The notes under the pieces: model-generated
Database searches by the model: none
Seen by the model: the letters and a program-made list of their open reading frames with translations, nothing else
Told to the model about the DNA's origin: nothing
Position numbers and translations under genes: made by a program
In this document: in pieces, positions 1 through 8,347 of the stretch
Position numbering within the stretch: the first letter of the stretch is position 1
Layout: each line of letters opens with the position of its first letter
DNA from: Sphingobium indicum B90A
GTDB lineage: Bacteria > Pseudomonadota > Alphaproteobacteria > Sphingomonadales > Sphingomonadaceae
Direction of reading: 5' to 3'
NCBI RefSeq assembly: GCF_000264945.2
Contig: NZ_CP013070.1
Coordinates: forward strand, 2,976,001-3,040,000
DNA length: 64,000 bases

Positions 1-122
1 ATGCATGGGGGGTGGCGTCCGCCCTTCTCGCCGCTGCAGCAGCAGAGAATTTCATGCCCGACTTTCCATAATCATACCCCCAAATGTCCCCCGTCACCCA
101 TGGCTCTCGATCGGTTACCGAA

Positions 123-1142
123 TCACTGATTGCATGCCAGTACGTCAGATCCGGTCGCAGCTTGCTCACATGCGCCAGCTGCCAGCATCAGCCGCTCGTG
201 CATCATGTCTCTGAGTTCCTGCGGGCCATCGATCACGACGCTGCCACCCCAAGTGAACAGGTGATCAGCCAGCTCCCTGAGGCCTCCGCTTCGAAAACTC
301 ACCACCAGCTCGTCATTCCGCTGTTCGACTTGCTGAACGGGATGGAAACGCCAGGAAAGAGCTCTCTCCACGGCTTCAGGACGCACCCGCAGGACTATGT
401 CATGGTCTTCTTCGCGCCAGATACCAAAGCTCTGTGCCAACCAGTGATCGAGATCCCAGTCCTCCGGCACAAGACCGGCCGAGTTGCTCATCCGGACCAC
501 GCTCATGCGATCGAGACGATAGAGCACTGGAGGCAGATCCCGGCCCGGCATCCGGCCAACCAGATAGGTCACCGGCCCATGAACAAGTCCGCAGGGAACA
601 ACCCGCCTCCATTGTGGAGTGTCGTTCTCGTTCGACACATATTCGAATTCCACGCAGCATCCCGCCATGATCGCCTGCTGGACAGTCGTGAGCGCTTCGG
701 GCGCAGCAGCTACGAGCGGTCCGGCTGGAACAAAGGTTCGCTGAAGCCTTGCCAAGGCATCCAGATCGGGATCGATCCTTCTCCTTTCACGCTCATCAAG
801 CGCGCTTCTCACCTTCGTCAGCAGACTGGCCAAAGGTTCGGCATTCGGAGAGCCGTCACGCCGCCGCGCCTCCACCTCAGCCTGCAGGGCCGCTATCTCC
901 GCGGCGGACGGCCGCGTGTAGATACGGCGCAGCCCCTCGCGAATCCTGAACCGTTTCGACCGATCATCCTGCACTTCCTCGAGATCGAAATGGATGCGGA
1001 TCACATCGCGCATGCGTTCGGCTGTTCGCCGATCGACACTGATCTCCAGAGCGATTTCGTCAAGCGTCAGCCCCTCGACCGTTTCAGCAAGAAGATGCGC
1101 AAGCCGCAATATGCGGTCGAGCTTCGCCATGCGCGCAGTCAC
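123..1142 (-). CDS. WYL-domain helix-turn-helix transcriptional regulator
   Basis: A 339-aa DNA-binding regulator. Residues 1-60 form a winged-HTH-like segment (LDRILRLAHLLAETVEGLTL then a recognition-helix-like SVDRRTAERMRDVI). Residues about 150-225 form the WYL-type ligand-sensing fold, with the YLVGRMPGRDLPPVLYRLDR stretch typical of the family. The C-terminal 100 residues resemble the WCX extension. WYL proteins of this layout (CapW/BrxR types) often control phage-defence or DNA-damage genes. It is transcribed away from the nuclease-like gene at 1404. A 7-bp inverted repeat with a 5-bp spacer (1188-1206) lies about 45 bp upstream of its start and could be its operator. The family is clear; target and ligand are unknown. 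Confidence 0.85.
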   Translation of the reverse strand: MTARMAKLDRILRLAHLLAETVEGLTLDEIALEISVDRRTAERMRDVIRIHFDLEEVQDDRSKRFRIREGLRRIYTRPSAAEIAALQAEVEARRRDGSPNAEPLASLLTKVRSALDERERRRIDPDLDALARLQRTFVPAGPLVAAAPEALTTVQQAIMAGCCVEFEYVSNENDTPQWRRVVPCGLVHGPVTYLVGRMPGRDLPPVLYRLDRMSVVRMSNSAGLVPEDWDLDHWLAQSFGIWREEDHDIVLRVRPEAVERALSWRFHPVQQVEQRNDELVVSFRSGGLRELADHLFTWGGSVVIDGPQELRDMMHERLMLAAGACEQAATGSDVLACNQ

Positions 1143-1187
1143 GCGTGCCCCCCAGAAGATGACTACTCATGCGACCCCGTTTCTCCC

Positions 1188-1206
1188 TTTCATGACAGGC
1201 ATGAAA
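1188..1206. promoter_or_regulatory. Inverted repeat, candidate WYL-regulator operator
   Basis: TTTCATG-acagg-CATGAAA is a perfect 7-bp inverted repeat with a 5-bp spacer. It sits in the 261-bp divergent region between the WYL gene and the nuclease-like gene, close to the WYL start. Palindromes in this position are typical autoregulatory operators of WYL regulators; binding is inferred. Confidence 0.4.
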
Positions 1207-1373
1207 CGACTTGTGAAGAGCTCCGCTGACGCAAACCGATCGCAGCAGTGCCATAGCTCTTTGATTTTTCAGGAGGTGGGATGCGGAATGTCCGCAACAC
1301 TCATTAGGATGCACCAGTTCGACATGGGCTGCGAACCGCCGAAGCGTCACTTCGTTTCGCTTGAGCATTGACT

Positions 1374-1387
1374 TGCCCTCCAGGGCA
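1374..1387. promoter_or_regulatory. Short inverted repeat before the 1404 start
   Basis: TGCCCT-CC-AGGGCA forms a perfect 6-bp inverted repeat ending 16 bases before the chosen ATG at 1404. It could be an operator half of the divergent region or a small RNA hairpin next to the ribosome-binding site. There is no direct evidence of function. Confidence 0.25.
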
Positions 1388-1403
1388 GGGAACAATTTCC
1401 ATC

Positions 1404-2678
1404 ATGCTGAACACCCCCGCTCTGCCCAGGGTTCACGTGCCGATAAAGCGGTCGGAAGACGTCATTCCGCATCTCGGGTCTCCCACGCACTGGCAGCCCG
1501 GGCGATCGGCCAAGTCGGTCGCAGATTCATGGTTCGGCGCGAACGGGATACCTGCTTCGGTCGCTTCGGTGATATCCGGAGATCCCGTTCTGTCCGGCGC
1601 CATCCTTGTCGATGCATTTCTCGAGCGATCGACCGATCTCGGAGACGGGGGGCGGGCAACCCAGACCGATCTGATGGCGATCGTCCGCACCGGCGATCGG
1701 CTTGCAATCCTTGCGATCGAAGCGAAGGTCGACGAAACTTTCGGGCCGACAGTGAAGGAATGGCTGGAAAAGGACGAAACCGAGCCGGCCACCCGTCGGC
1801 GCAGACTCGTCAGCCTGTGCGGGCTGCTTGGCCTCGATCCCGGCAAGGTCGATCATATCCGCTACCAGCTGATCCACAGGACAGCAGCCGCACTTCTCGA
1901 AGCGAAAAGATATTGCGCCACCGAGGCGGCAATGCTCGTCCAGAGTTTCTGCCCCAAACGCTCATGGTTCGAGGATTATCAGGCTTTTGTCCATGCCATG
2001 GGTCTTGGCGAAGCGGCGCCCAGCGCACTTACCCGAACGCGCGATTGCGACGGAATTACGCTGAGGCTGGGCTGGGTTGCAGAGGACGTCGTGGGGCCGT
2101 TCACAAGGCTGCGTACACCAAGAACCGTGCCCGCGCTTACCGAATTGGGACGGGTTCAGCTGTCGAAATCCTTCTTCATGCGGGAGATGCTTCATTCCGA
2201 GGTCGCGATGATCCATGGGCTGAACAATGCTCCCGACGATCCCGAGCTTGCCATCAAGGCGGGAAGCCACCTGTGCCAAGAGCTGCTAGAACCCCTGCAG
2301 GATCACTGGGGTCGCCTCGCCATCAGATCCGCCTATCGATCCAGCGAGGTGAACGGCTTCTGCAACGCCATGCAGCGCCAGAAGAAGCCCGGATATACCT
2401 GTGCTTCCAATGAAGCGAATTGCGCCAGTCATATCTGGGACCGGCTCGATGCCAATGGCTATATGGGCGCCACCGCCTGCGTGATCGTTCCAGCCTTCTG
2501 GGCCAAGCATCAGAAACCCGGGGACTGGCAGATCATCGCCCGGTGGATACACGAGAACCTGCCCTATTCGACGCTGCAGTTCTTTCCGACCTACTGGGCT
2601 TTCAACATCGGCTGGCACGAGAATCCCGAGCGCAAGATCTCCAGCTTTGCTGACCCCAAGGGCATCTTCACGCCCTGA
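1404..2678 (+). CDS. PD-(D/E)XK-like protein (DUF6946-like)
   Basis: A 424-aa cytoplasmic protein without signal peptide. Residues about 35-115 contain a D..(15)..IEAKVDETFG pattern (TDLMAIVRTGDRLAILAIEAKVDE) that fits the D-ExK core of the PD-(D/E)XK nuclease fold. I recall similar N-terminal sequences annotated as DUF6946. The C-terminal half ends with a Trp/Tyr/Phe-rich segment (about residues 370-415) that I do not recognise. The ATG at 1404 is preferred over the in-frame ATG at 1368 because homologues start near VPIKRSEDV and a GGG-rich stretch precedes it. It is divergent from the WYL regulator, suggesting a controlled nuclease. Nuclease activity is inferred from the motif only. Confidence 0.6.
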   Translation: MLNTPALPRVHVPIKRSEDVIPHLGSPTHWQPGRSAKSVADSWFGANGIPASVASVISGDPVLSGAILVDAFLERSTDLGDGGRATQTDLMAIVRTGDRLAILAIEAKVDETFGPTVKEWLEKDETEPATRRRRLVSLCGLLGLDPGKVDHIRYQLIHRTAAALLEAKRYCATEAAMLVQSFCPKRSWFEDYQAFVHAMGLGEAAPSALTRTRDCDGITLRLGWVAEDVVGPFTRLRTPRTVPALTELGRVQLSKSFFMREMLHSEVAMIHGLNNAPDDPELAIKAGSHLCQELLEPLQDHWGRLAIRSAYRSSEVNGFCNAMQRQKKPGYTCASNEANCASHIWDRLDANGYMGATACVIVPAFWAKHQKPGDWQIIARWIHENLPYSTLQFFPTYWAFNIGWHENPERKISSFADPKGIFTP

Positions 2679-2906
2679 AGTCACGCATTGGAATACACAT
2701 CGTCCCAGGACCAGAACGACCGGCGTCAAAGGAAACGCGGCATGACCGCCAGATTGGCAAGCCATGCCGCGCGGCCGGCCTATGGTTTCCGGCCTGGTGG
2801 GCCTCGTGCGGGGTCGCCGCCATTCCCACCCCCGCGATTGATCCGCCCCACGGTGCGGCGTCTCCCGCGGTCCCCGCGCTTGTCGGGTCCGGGTCCCCGT
2901 CTATCC

Positions 2907-3866
2907 TCATGCCGCCTCAGGCACCCCAGCGATCGTTTCGATTTCCGCGATCCTCTGGAATTCGGTCAGATATTCCTGTCGGTTATATGACAGCCAGCGC
3001 ACGACGTTCGCATTGCCAAGCAGTTTCGACACATATCCCCGCACCAAGGTCAGATGAAGGTTATCGATCCCGTAATTTTCCTCGACAGATTTTATCCGGG
3101 TCTGAAGAATGACAAGCTCACGCTCCATGCGTGCGAGTTGCTGGCTGTTCGGTGGTTCCGTGGACTTTACTGCCTTTCCGGGCGGCTTCGCCAGTTGTTC
3201 CTTGGGGGTGGCGGCCAGCAGCACACGAGCGAAGACAGCCGTAAAATTGTTCTGCCCGATCATAAGATCGGCTACTTCGGCCTGCCGCACGGCTGACATG
3301 CGGCGGAGCACATCGAAGACCACAATGGGGCAGTTCTTGTCCTTGAGCATTTCTGCAGCATCGGAACCGATGCCATCCAGCAACCGCGAACGCTTTCTGA
3401 TCGTCTGGACCTCAAGGCCCAGGGCATCGGCAATCTGTTCGGGCGAAACGCCCCGATCGATTGCCCGGACGATCATCCGGTGCTCCTGGACTGGAGGCAG
3501 ACGGTTGACCCGCTTGTTGTATGTATATGTATCTTCATCCGTGGCGACGAGACACTCGACACTCGTGATGCCAAGCTGTTTCAGCACCTCGATGCGCAAG
3601 TGGCCATCGAGCAGATAATATTTTCCGTCTCCGCTAGGTGCAGGCAATACCACTGGCGGTTCAACCAGACCGATGGCCTTTATGGAACTCACTATCTGGG
3701 CATATTTCCTGCTCTCTGAGATTCCATCACGCAAAACCTTGAGAGGCACTATCGCATCGACTGGCACCGAAACATATTCTCTCAGGAAGGCTGCACGCAC
3801 CGACCCGTCAGCCGTATGATCGGAGCAAGGTGCATCAACAGGTCCGTCAGGTTTAGACATTGCCAC
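2907..3866 (-). CDS. ParB/RepB-like protein, second of the trio
   Basis: A 319-aa protein. Residues about 30-115 form a ParB N-terminal domain: VSVPVDAIVPLKVLRDGI, then a YYLLDGHLRIEVLKQLG motif matching the ParB box II GxxRxxA-type region (here GHLRIEV). HTH-like GVSPEQIADALGLEVQTIRK follows near residue 145. The C-terminal half matches the RepB plasmid-partition C-terminal family. It overlaps the preceding ParB-like gene by 14 bases, so it is probably co-translated. No ParA lies nearby, so classical partition is unlikely; a role helping the serine recombinase or regulating the element is inferred. Confidence 0.75.
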   Translation of the reverse strand: MAMSKPDGPVDAPCSDHTADGSVRAAFLREYVSVPVDAIVPLKVLRDGISESRKYAQIVSSIKAIGLVEPPVVLPAPSGDGKYYLLDGHLRIEVLKQLGITSVECLVATDEDTYTYNKRVNRLPPVQEHRMIVRAIDRGVSPEQIADALGLEVQTIRKRSRLLDGIGSDAAEMLKDKNCPIVVFDVLRRMSAVRQAEVADLMIGQNNFTAVFARVLLAATPKEQLAKPPGKAVKSTEPPNSQQLARMERELVILQTRIKSVEENYGIDNLHLTLVRGYVSKLLGNANVVRWLSYNRQEYLTEFQRIAEIETIAGVPEAA

Positions 3867-4749
3867 TCATCCTGAGTTCGAGCGCCCGCGGCATTCTTTC
3901 AAGCCCCTCAGCCCGCAGCAGCGTCGTGAAGCTTTCCTCGGAAAGCAGATCTTTCATAGCCTCCACGATGAACAGAAGGCGGGTTTGCGTGAAATCCGAT
4001 TTCTTCACGAGAAGACGCTGCTTCTCGGCCTCTCGCTGGTAGATCTCCATGAGATCGCTGGGAGTCAGCTTCCGCTTCCCGCCTCGCCGGCCAAGGCGAG
4101 CCGACTGCAGACCCTTGTGCCCGCTGCGCAAGCGCATATCCAGTAGTCGCCGAACCGCGGCCAGTTTCTTGCCCCGAAGCTTGCCGCTGTCATAGGCATC
4201 CAGGAGGAGATCCTGCGCTTCCGCTGTTCCGGCACGTGATATTTCGACAGCGAGGGTGATGGGCAGGAGGCCGGTCTCGACGGCCGAAAGCAACCTCTCC
4301 TCACCGCGATCCAGGAGCGCCAGGACCAGACTGACCCATGAAACGCTGACACCGATCCTTTCGGCGATAGCCACTTCCGTGTGGCCGCGATCACGGAGTG
4401 CGCCGATTTCCTTCATGAGGTCGATCGGTCTCTGTACGCGCCGCGCGATATTCTCGACGAGGCTCATGACAAGGCATTCGCTCTCGGGCGCATCGATCAC
4501 CACGGCAGGAATCTCGGTCTGTCCAAGCATCTGGAAAGCCTCAAGCCGACCTTCTCCGCAAACAAGATCGTAACGCGGCCCATCGGCATCATCGCGCCGA
4601 CTGACCTTTATTGGCCGTTTCAAGCCAATCGCTTCGATATTGCTGGCAATTTCCCTGTGCTGGCGCTTGTTGCGCGCCCGCGGATTGAGAACCGTTATCC
4701 GCGAGATCGGGATCATTTCGATCACCTGAGGGCCGAACATATCCATCAA
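3853..4749 (-). CDS. ParB/RepB-like protein, first of the trio
   Basis: A 298-aa protein with a ParB N-terminal domain (IEMIPISRITVLNPRARNKR, then CGEGRLEAFQMLG, a good match to the GERRxxA CTP/DNA-binding box). It also has a central HTH (EVAIAERIGVSVSWVSLVLA) and a C-terminal RepB-type region with basic RRGGKRKLTPSDL. Its ATG overlaps the stop of the upstream recombinase (ATGA), showing translational coupling. Its sequence differs from the next ParB-like gene, so the pair may form a heteromeric DNA-binding complex. The family call is firm; the function in this context is inferred. Confidence 0.78.
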   Translation of the reverse strand: MMDMFGPQVIEMIPISRITVLNPRARNKRQHREIASNIEAIGLKRPIKVSRRDDADGPRYDLVCGEGRLEAFQMLGQTEIPAVVIDAPESECLVMSLVENIARRVQRPIDLMKEIGALRDRGHTEVAIAERIGVSVSWVSLVLALLDRGEERLLSAVETGLLPITLAVEISRAGTAEAQDLLLDAYDSGKLRGKKLAAVRRLLDMRLRSGHKGLQSARLGRRGGKRKLTPSDLMEIYQREAEKQRLLVKKSDFTQTRLLFIVEAMKDLLSEESFTTLLRAEGLERMPRALELRMSGNV

Positions 4750-6353
4750 GCAGCCTCTGCGATACGGGCGGGTGCGGCGATCTCGTAGAAATAGTCGAGA
4801 TCGTCGAATCGATAAGCATCCAGGGAAAGGCCGTTCTCTTCTGCGAGTTTGAGGCGCTCGGATACGATGTCCAGACGGGGAAACAGATAATAGTCCAGTG
4901 GAAGACGATTGGTCTGATTCATTCGGACAACCACGGTAATGTCAGGTGCCAGCGAGGTGTCAAACCGCAGCTTCCATCGCAGCAGGCCCGTTGGCGTGGA
5001 CATGCAGCGAACGATTATCACCGAAACGCTGATCTCGCCGTTGACATGGACCTGCGCGCTGCCATCAATTTCGCTGACATCGCTTCCGGCCTGACGAAGG
5101 CCGTCCAGTACCTGCGAAAAAATCTCGGGATGCATTCGGCGCAGTGCGCGATTGATCTCGACATACCTATAGTCCCGATCAGGTCGGAACCCGACAAGAC
5201 TGTAGGCGCGCAGCAAGCTCCCAAACCGGCAACTATAGGCGCTGCTCGAAGGCAATTCATCGCATTCGTCGATGATAAGCCCGGACAGAAGTCCCTGACG
5301 CTCATAAAGGCCGCGCAGTGCTCCCAGCATCTCCTCGTCGGACAGGCGGAACGAACGTGCACTGATGATCGAATGGGCGGCTTCGAACAGATCACGCTCG
5401 ACAATCGCTTCGAATGCGTCCCGCGCACGGATCCACGAGCCCGGTTCGTTCCGGACGCGTTTCCTCTTGAGCTTGAAGGACTGCCGGTTCCATACATTGT
5501 CACCGACGTACTTCTCGTTGATGAGCAACTGGTGCACGGTGCCACGTGTCCAAGGCCTCCCGAGATCCGTTGCTACGCCACGCGAATTGAGCTCGTCCGC
5601 GATATCCTGTTCGCTGCAACCATCGTGGACGAAAGCGCGATAAACCTCGCGCACGATCGCCACTTCCTCCCAAGGCCCCGGGGCGAGAATGACCCTGTCG
5701 GTCTGGATGCTCTTGTGCTCTCCGCGCCTGAGGACACCTTTCTCGGCACCATGTTCGTCGATCAGAGTTCTTCGGAGCCCGAAACCAGCCGGACCTCCCT
5801 GCCGAAAGCCTTTCTCGATGAGTCGGCCCTGTCCGGCAAAGACCTTGGCGGATAATTCGCGGCTGTATTCGCTCGCCATGGCGCGCTTGACGCCCTTGAC
5901 GATGGTGGCAACCGGGCTGCCGTCATTCTCGAATTGCTCCGCGCAATATTCGACCGAGATGCCCGCACGACGGCAGATATATTCGTAATATGCACTTTCG
6001 TCGGCGTCCTGAAACCTGCCCCAGCGGCTGACATCGTAAACCAGCACCATGGTGAAATCGATGTTGCGAGTCTGCACATCCTCGATCAGTTGCTTGAGCG
6101 CATCGCGCCCTTCGATCTTCAGACCGCTCTTTCCTGCGTCGGTATATGTCCGGACAATCCTGATGCCGCGCGCCTCGGCATAGCTGCGGATTGCCTCCGC
6201 CTGGTTCTCGGTGGAATATTTCTGGTGATCCGTGGACATGCGAACATATTCGGCGGCGCAGACTGGCGGAGATGTTTCCCGTCCTGAATCCTGATGAGCG
6301 CGCCATTCCGGCATTTCGACGATCTCCCCGCCTTTCCGCGGCGTGTCTTTCAA
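4746..6353 (-). CDS. Large serine recombinase
   Basis: A 535-aa site-specific recombinase. The N-terminal resolvase domain (residues about 28-180) has AAEYVRMSTDHQKYSTENQ, with the catalytic Ser in the Y-x-R-x-S context, and the VLVYDVSRWGRFQDADES motif. A Recombinase domain follows (about 185-300; FRQGGPAGFGLRRTL, and EQDIADELNSRGVATDLGRP). The C-terminal 200 residues lack an obvious zinc ribbon, the usual four-Cys cluster not being visible, so DNA recognition may be unusual. It heads an overlapping operon with two ParB-like genes. Such enzymes move transposons or phages unidirectionally; no attachment sites were identified. Confidence 0.85.
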   Translation of the reverse strand: MKDTPRKGGEIVEMPEWRAHQDSGRETSPPVCAAEYVRMSTDHQKYSTENQAEAIRSYAEARGIRIVRTYTDAGKSGLKIEGRDALKQLIEDVQTRNIDFTMVLVYDVSRWGRFQDADESAYYEYICRRAGISVEYCAEQFENDGSPVATIVKGVKRAMASEYSRELSAKVFAGQGRLIEKGFRQGGPAGFGLRRTLIDEHGAEKGVLRRGEHKSIQTDRVILAPGPWEEVAIVREVYRAFVHDGCSEQDIADELNSRGVATDLGRPWTRGTVHQLLINEKYVGDNVWNRQSFKLKRKRVRNEPGSWIRARDAFEAIVERDLFEAAHSIISARSFRLSDEEMLGALRGLYERQGLLSGLIIDECDELPSSSAYSCRFGSLLRAYSLVGFRPDRDYRYVEINRALRRMHPEIFSQVLDGLRQAGSDVSEIDGSAQVHVNGEISVSVIIVRCMSTPTGLLRWKLRFDTSLAPDITVVVRMNQTNRLPLDYYLFPRLDIVSERLKLAEENGLSLDAYRFDDLDYFYEIAAPARIAEAA

Positions 6354-6430
6354 CCTTGCCGTCCTGAAGGCGTTTCCGCCGAGTCGGGCGCAGGGTGACC
6401 CGGCGAATATAGGTAAGGAGGAGGAGCAAC

Positions 6431-6793
6431 ATGTTTCCTAAAACAGGCAAAAAGTTGCCGCCGAGTGGAGAGGAACTGGCATTTGCGGCCATGATGTCCG
6501 AAGCGCTTGTGGGACATCTGGGCCAGACGCATCAGGCAGTGAAGATCGTCATGCGATGGACAGGGGCGAGTGAACGGAGCGTCAAGCATTGGCTTGCCGG
6601 GGTGCACGCGCCACGCGGGATGCACCTCCTCGGCCTGATGCGAAATTCGGATGAGGTATTGCGGCGGTTGCTCATAGCATCGGGGCGGGGCGACGTGCTG
6701 GTTGCGCTCGAAGTCTCCGCTCTGAGAGAAAGGCTGATCGAGACACTTGCCTTCATAGACAAGTTTTTCCCTTCACCCGTCGGGAGAACATGA
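6431..6793 (+). CDS. Small HTH-like hypothetical protein
   Basis: A 120-aa protein preceded by a very strong Shine-Dalgarno (AAGGAGGAGGAG before the ATG at 6431). Residues 35-75 (VKIVMRWTGASERSVKHWLA) look like a helix-turn-helix. I recall similar short proteins beside recombinase and phage-like genes of alphaproteobacteria, without assigned function. It is divergent from the serine recombinase, with 77 bases between starts, so it is a candidate regulator of that operon. There is no signal peptide or membrane segment. Confidence 0.6.
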   Translation: MFPKTGKKLPPSGEELAFAAMMSEALVGHLGQTHQAVKIVMRWTGASERSVKHWLAGVHAPRGMHLLGLMRNSDEVLRRLLIASGRGDVLVALEVSALRERLIETLAFIDKFFPSPVGRT

Positions 6794-7203
6794 CGGAGCG
6801 GGATGGTTACGGCGACCAAATCGATTCCGCCCCGTCAGGTCATATCCTCCCGGAGATCGGCGCCCGACGTCTGATCACGCTTCATCGGATACCTGAACCG
6901 GCAGATTTCCAATGGCGCGATACATATTCCGCTTGAACCTTCGCGCGTGTCGAGCAATTTGGTCACACTCCTCGAGAAAGCCGGGGAGTGGGGCGTGGAA
7001 ACCCTTCTTACAGGACTCGGTCACGGATTTTCCGGGGCCGGGTGGCATGCGCGCATGTCCAGCCGGCAACGGTAAAGGCGCATGCGCCTGTCTGTAAGCA
7101 GGTTTCCAACATCCGGCTCTGGCCGTCGCCCCGAGAGGACATAGGTGCGACGACGAGGTGCAGAGCCAGGCCGTCGCCCACGGGGATGGAGGTGCGACGG
7201 GGG

Positions 7204-7773
7204 ATGGACGCATTCGAAGAACTGGTAGCTGAGGTCCTGCGCGCGGACGGCTACTGGGTGCATCGGGGTTACAAGATCGATCTCGCCCCGGAAGACAAGC
7301 GCGCTCTGGGAAACCCTTCGATGCCGCGCCCGGAGATAGATCTGGTCGCGTACAAGGCCGGAACAGGGGAACTCCTGTCGCTGGAGTGCAAAAGCTACTT
7401 CGATAGCGGCGGCGTCCATGCCCGCGACCTGCTTCCGGGCGGACGGAATGCCCAGCGCTACAAGATGTTCGTCAATGCCGAATTGCGCGAGATGGTGCTC
7501 CAGCGCCTTGCGCAGCAGCTTGTGAAGAGCGGCACGGTCGCCGGCAATCCGACACCGAAGCTGGGCCTGATCTACGGTCATGCGACCGCTGCCAACAGCA
7601 AGATCCTCGAAAGCCATTTCGAAGCGAATGGCTGGGGCCTTTATGGGCCTGAGTGGCTCCGCGTCCAGCTCCAGCGGATGGCCCTTCGATCCTACGACAA
7701 TCAGATAGCCAGCGTGGTGGCCAAATTGCTGCTGCCGCGCAAGGAAACCATCATCCGGGAGGAAGCCGCATGA
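7204..7773 (+). CDS. PD-(D/E)XK nuclease-like protein
   Basis: A 189-aa protein starting at the ATG preceded by GGAGG (7188-7192). The longer reading frame beginning at 6988 is Arg-rich and non-homologous. Residues 35-65 show an E-x-D...(12)...E-x-K core (RPEIDLVAYKAGTGELLSLE followed by CKSYFD), typical of Mrr-like/Holliday-resolvase-like restriction nucleases. It overlaps the next gene by ATGA, so the two are co-translated. A cytoplasmic nuclease coupled to an exported protein is unusual. Nuclease activity is predicted from the motif only. Confidence 0.6.
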   Translation: MDAFEELVAEVLRADGYWVHRGYKIDLAPEDKRALGNPSMPRPEIDLVAYKAGTGELLSLECKSYFDSGGVHARDLLPGGRNAQRYKMFVNAELREMVLQRLAQQLVKSGTVAGNPTPKLGLIYGHATAANSKILESHFEANGWGLYGPEWLRVQLQRMALRSYDNQIASVVAKLLLPRKETIIREEAA

Positions 7774-8303
7774 GATCCTTCGTTGCCGCTATAGCCATCA
7801 TCCTTGCAACTCCCGCAGTCGCTCAGACCGACGCACATGAGCGCTGGAACGTGACGAGCGAGACAACCCCTCTCACCGGCTCACGCTTCATGTCGGCAGG
7901 CATAGAATCGTCGAACCGGCTGCTCAATATGCTAGGCTATCAAGCTCGGGCGTCGTTGACACTGCGCTGCAGCGAAGGCTCTCTCGCGGTCTATGTGAAC
8001 TGGCCGCAGGTCGTCAGCCATGATGGCGAGAATATGTTCGGGCAGCCCAAGACGATGGCGATCTGGCGCATCGACGATCAGAAGCTCGAATCCAATCTCT
8101 GGGATATCGACACCACCGGCACGGCTGCGGGCGAATTCAAAAGCCGCAGCGCGCAGAAGCTGCTGGCTTCTTTCGCTGGAGCGAGGAGACTGGTGGTCCG
8201 GATGGCTGGGCGGCAGGTGCAGGATGCAGAATTCGATCTTGCCGGTTTCGATGTCGTGGCACCCGAAATCGCAACCGCGTGCGGGATGAAGCTGCAGGGT
8301 TGA
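7770..8303 (+). CDS. Exported VasI/TagO-like protein
   Basis: A 177-aa protein with an N-terminal signal peptide (MRSFVAAIAIILATPAVAQ, cleavage after AVAQ). The mature part has WNVTSETTPLTGSRFMSAGI, LTLRCSEGSLAVYVNWPQVV and a terminal FDLAGFDVVAPEIATACG. This architecture resembles the VasI/TagO family of type VI secretion-associated periplasmic proteins, which is also found alone in genomes without T6SS. No T6SS gene lies nearby. It follows the nuclease-like gene by a 4-base overlap and is closed by the hairpin at 8308. The resemblance is by eye and moderate. Confidence 0.55.
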   Translation: MRSFVAAIAIILATPAVAQTDAHERWNVTSETTPLTGSRFMSAGIESSNRLLNMLGYQARASLTLRCSEGSLAVYVNWPQVVSHDGENMFGQPKTMAIWRIDDQKLESNLWDIDTTGTAAGEFKSRSAQKLLASFAGARRLVVRMAGRQVQDAEFDLAGFDVVAPEIATACGMKLQG

Positions 8304-8307
8304 ATGA

Positions 8308-8339
8308 AGGGCGGTGCGGCAGAAAGGCTGCACCGCCCT
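8308..8339. terminator. Bidirectional hairpin terminator
   Basis: AGGGCGGTGC (8308-8317) pairs perfectly with GCACCGCCCT (8330-8339) around a 12-base loop, followed by TTCT on the plus strand. It lies between the convergent VasI-like and DUF5681 genes and could stop transcription from both sides. Confidence 0.7.
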
Positions 8340-8347
8340 TTCTAACC

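Noticed and set aside
84..1229. 381-aa open frame on the plus strand opposite the WYL gene
   Set aside because: A shadow caused by high GC at third positions; the minus-strand WYL protein has clear domains.
2907..4749. ParB pair as a plasmid partition locus
   Set aside because: No ParA and no obvious parS repeats nearby; the genes are coupled to a recombinase.
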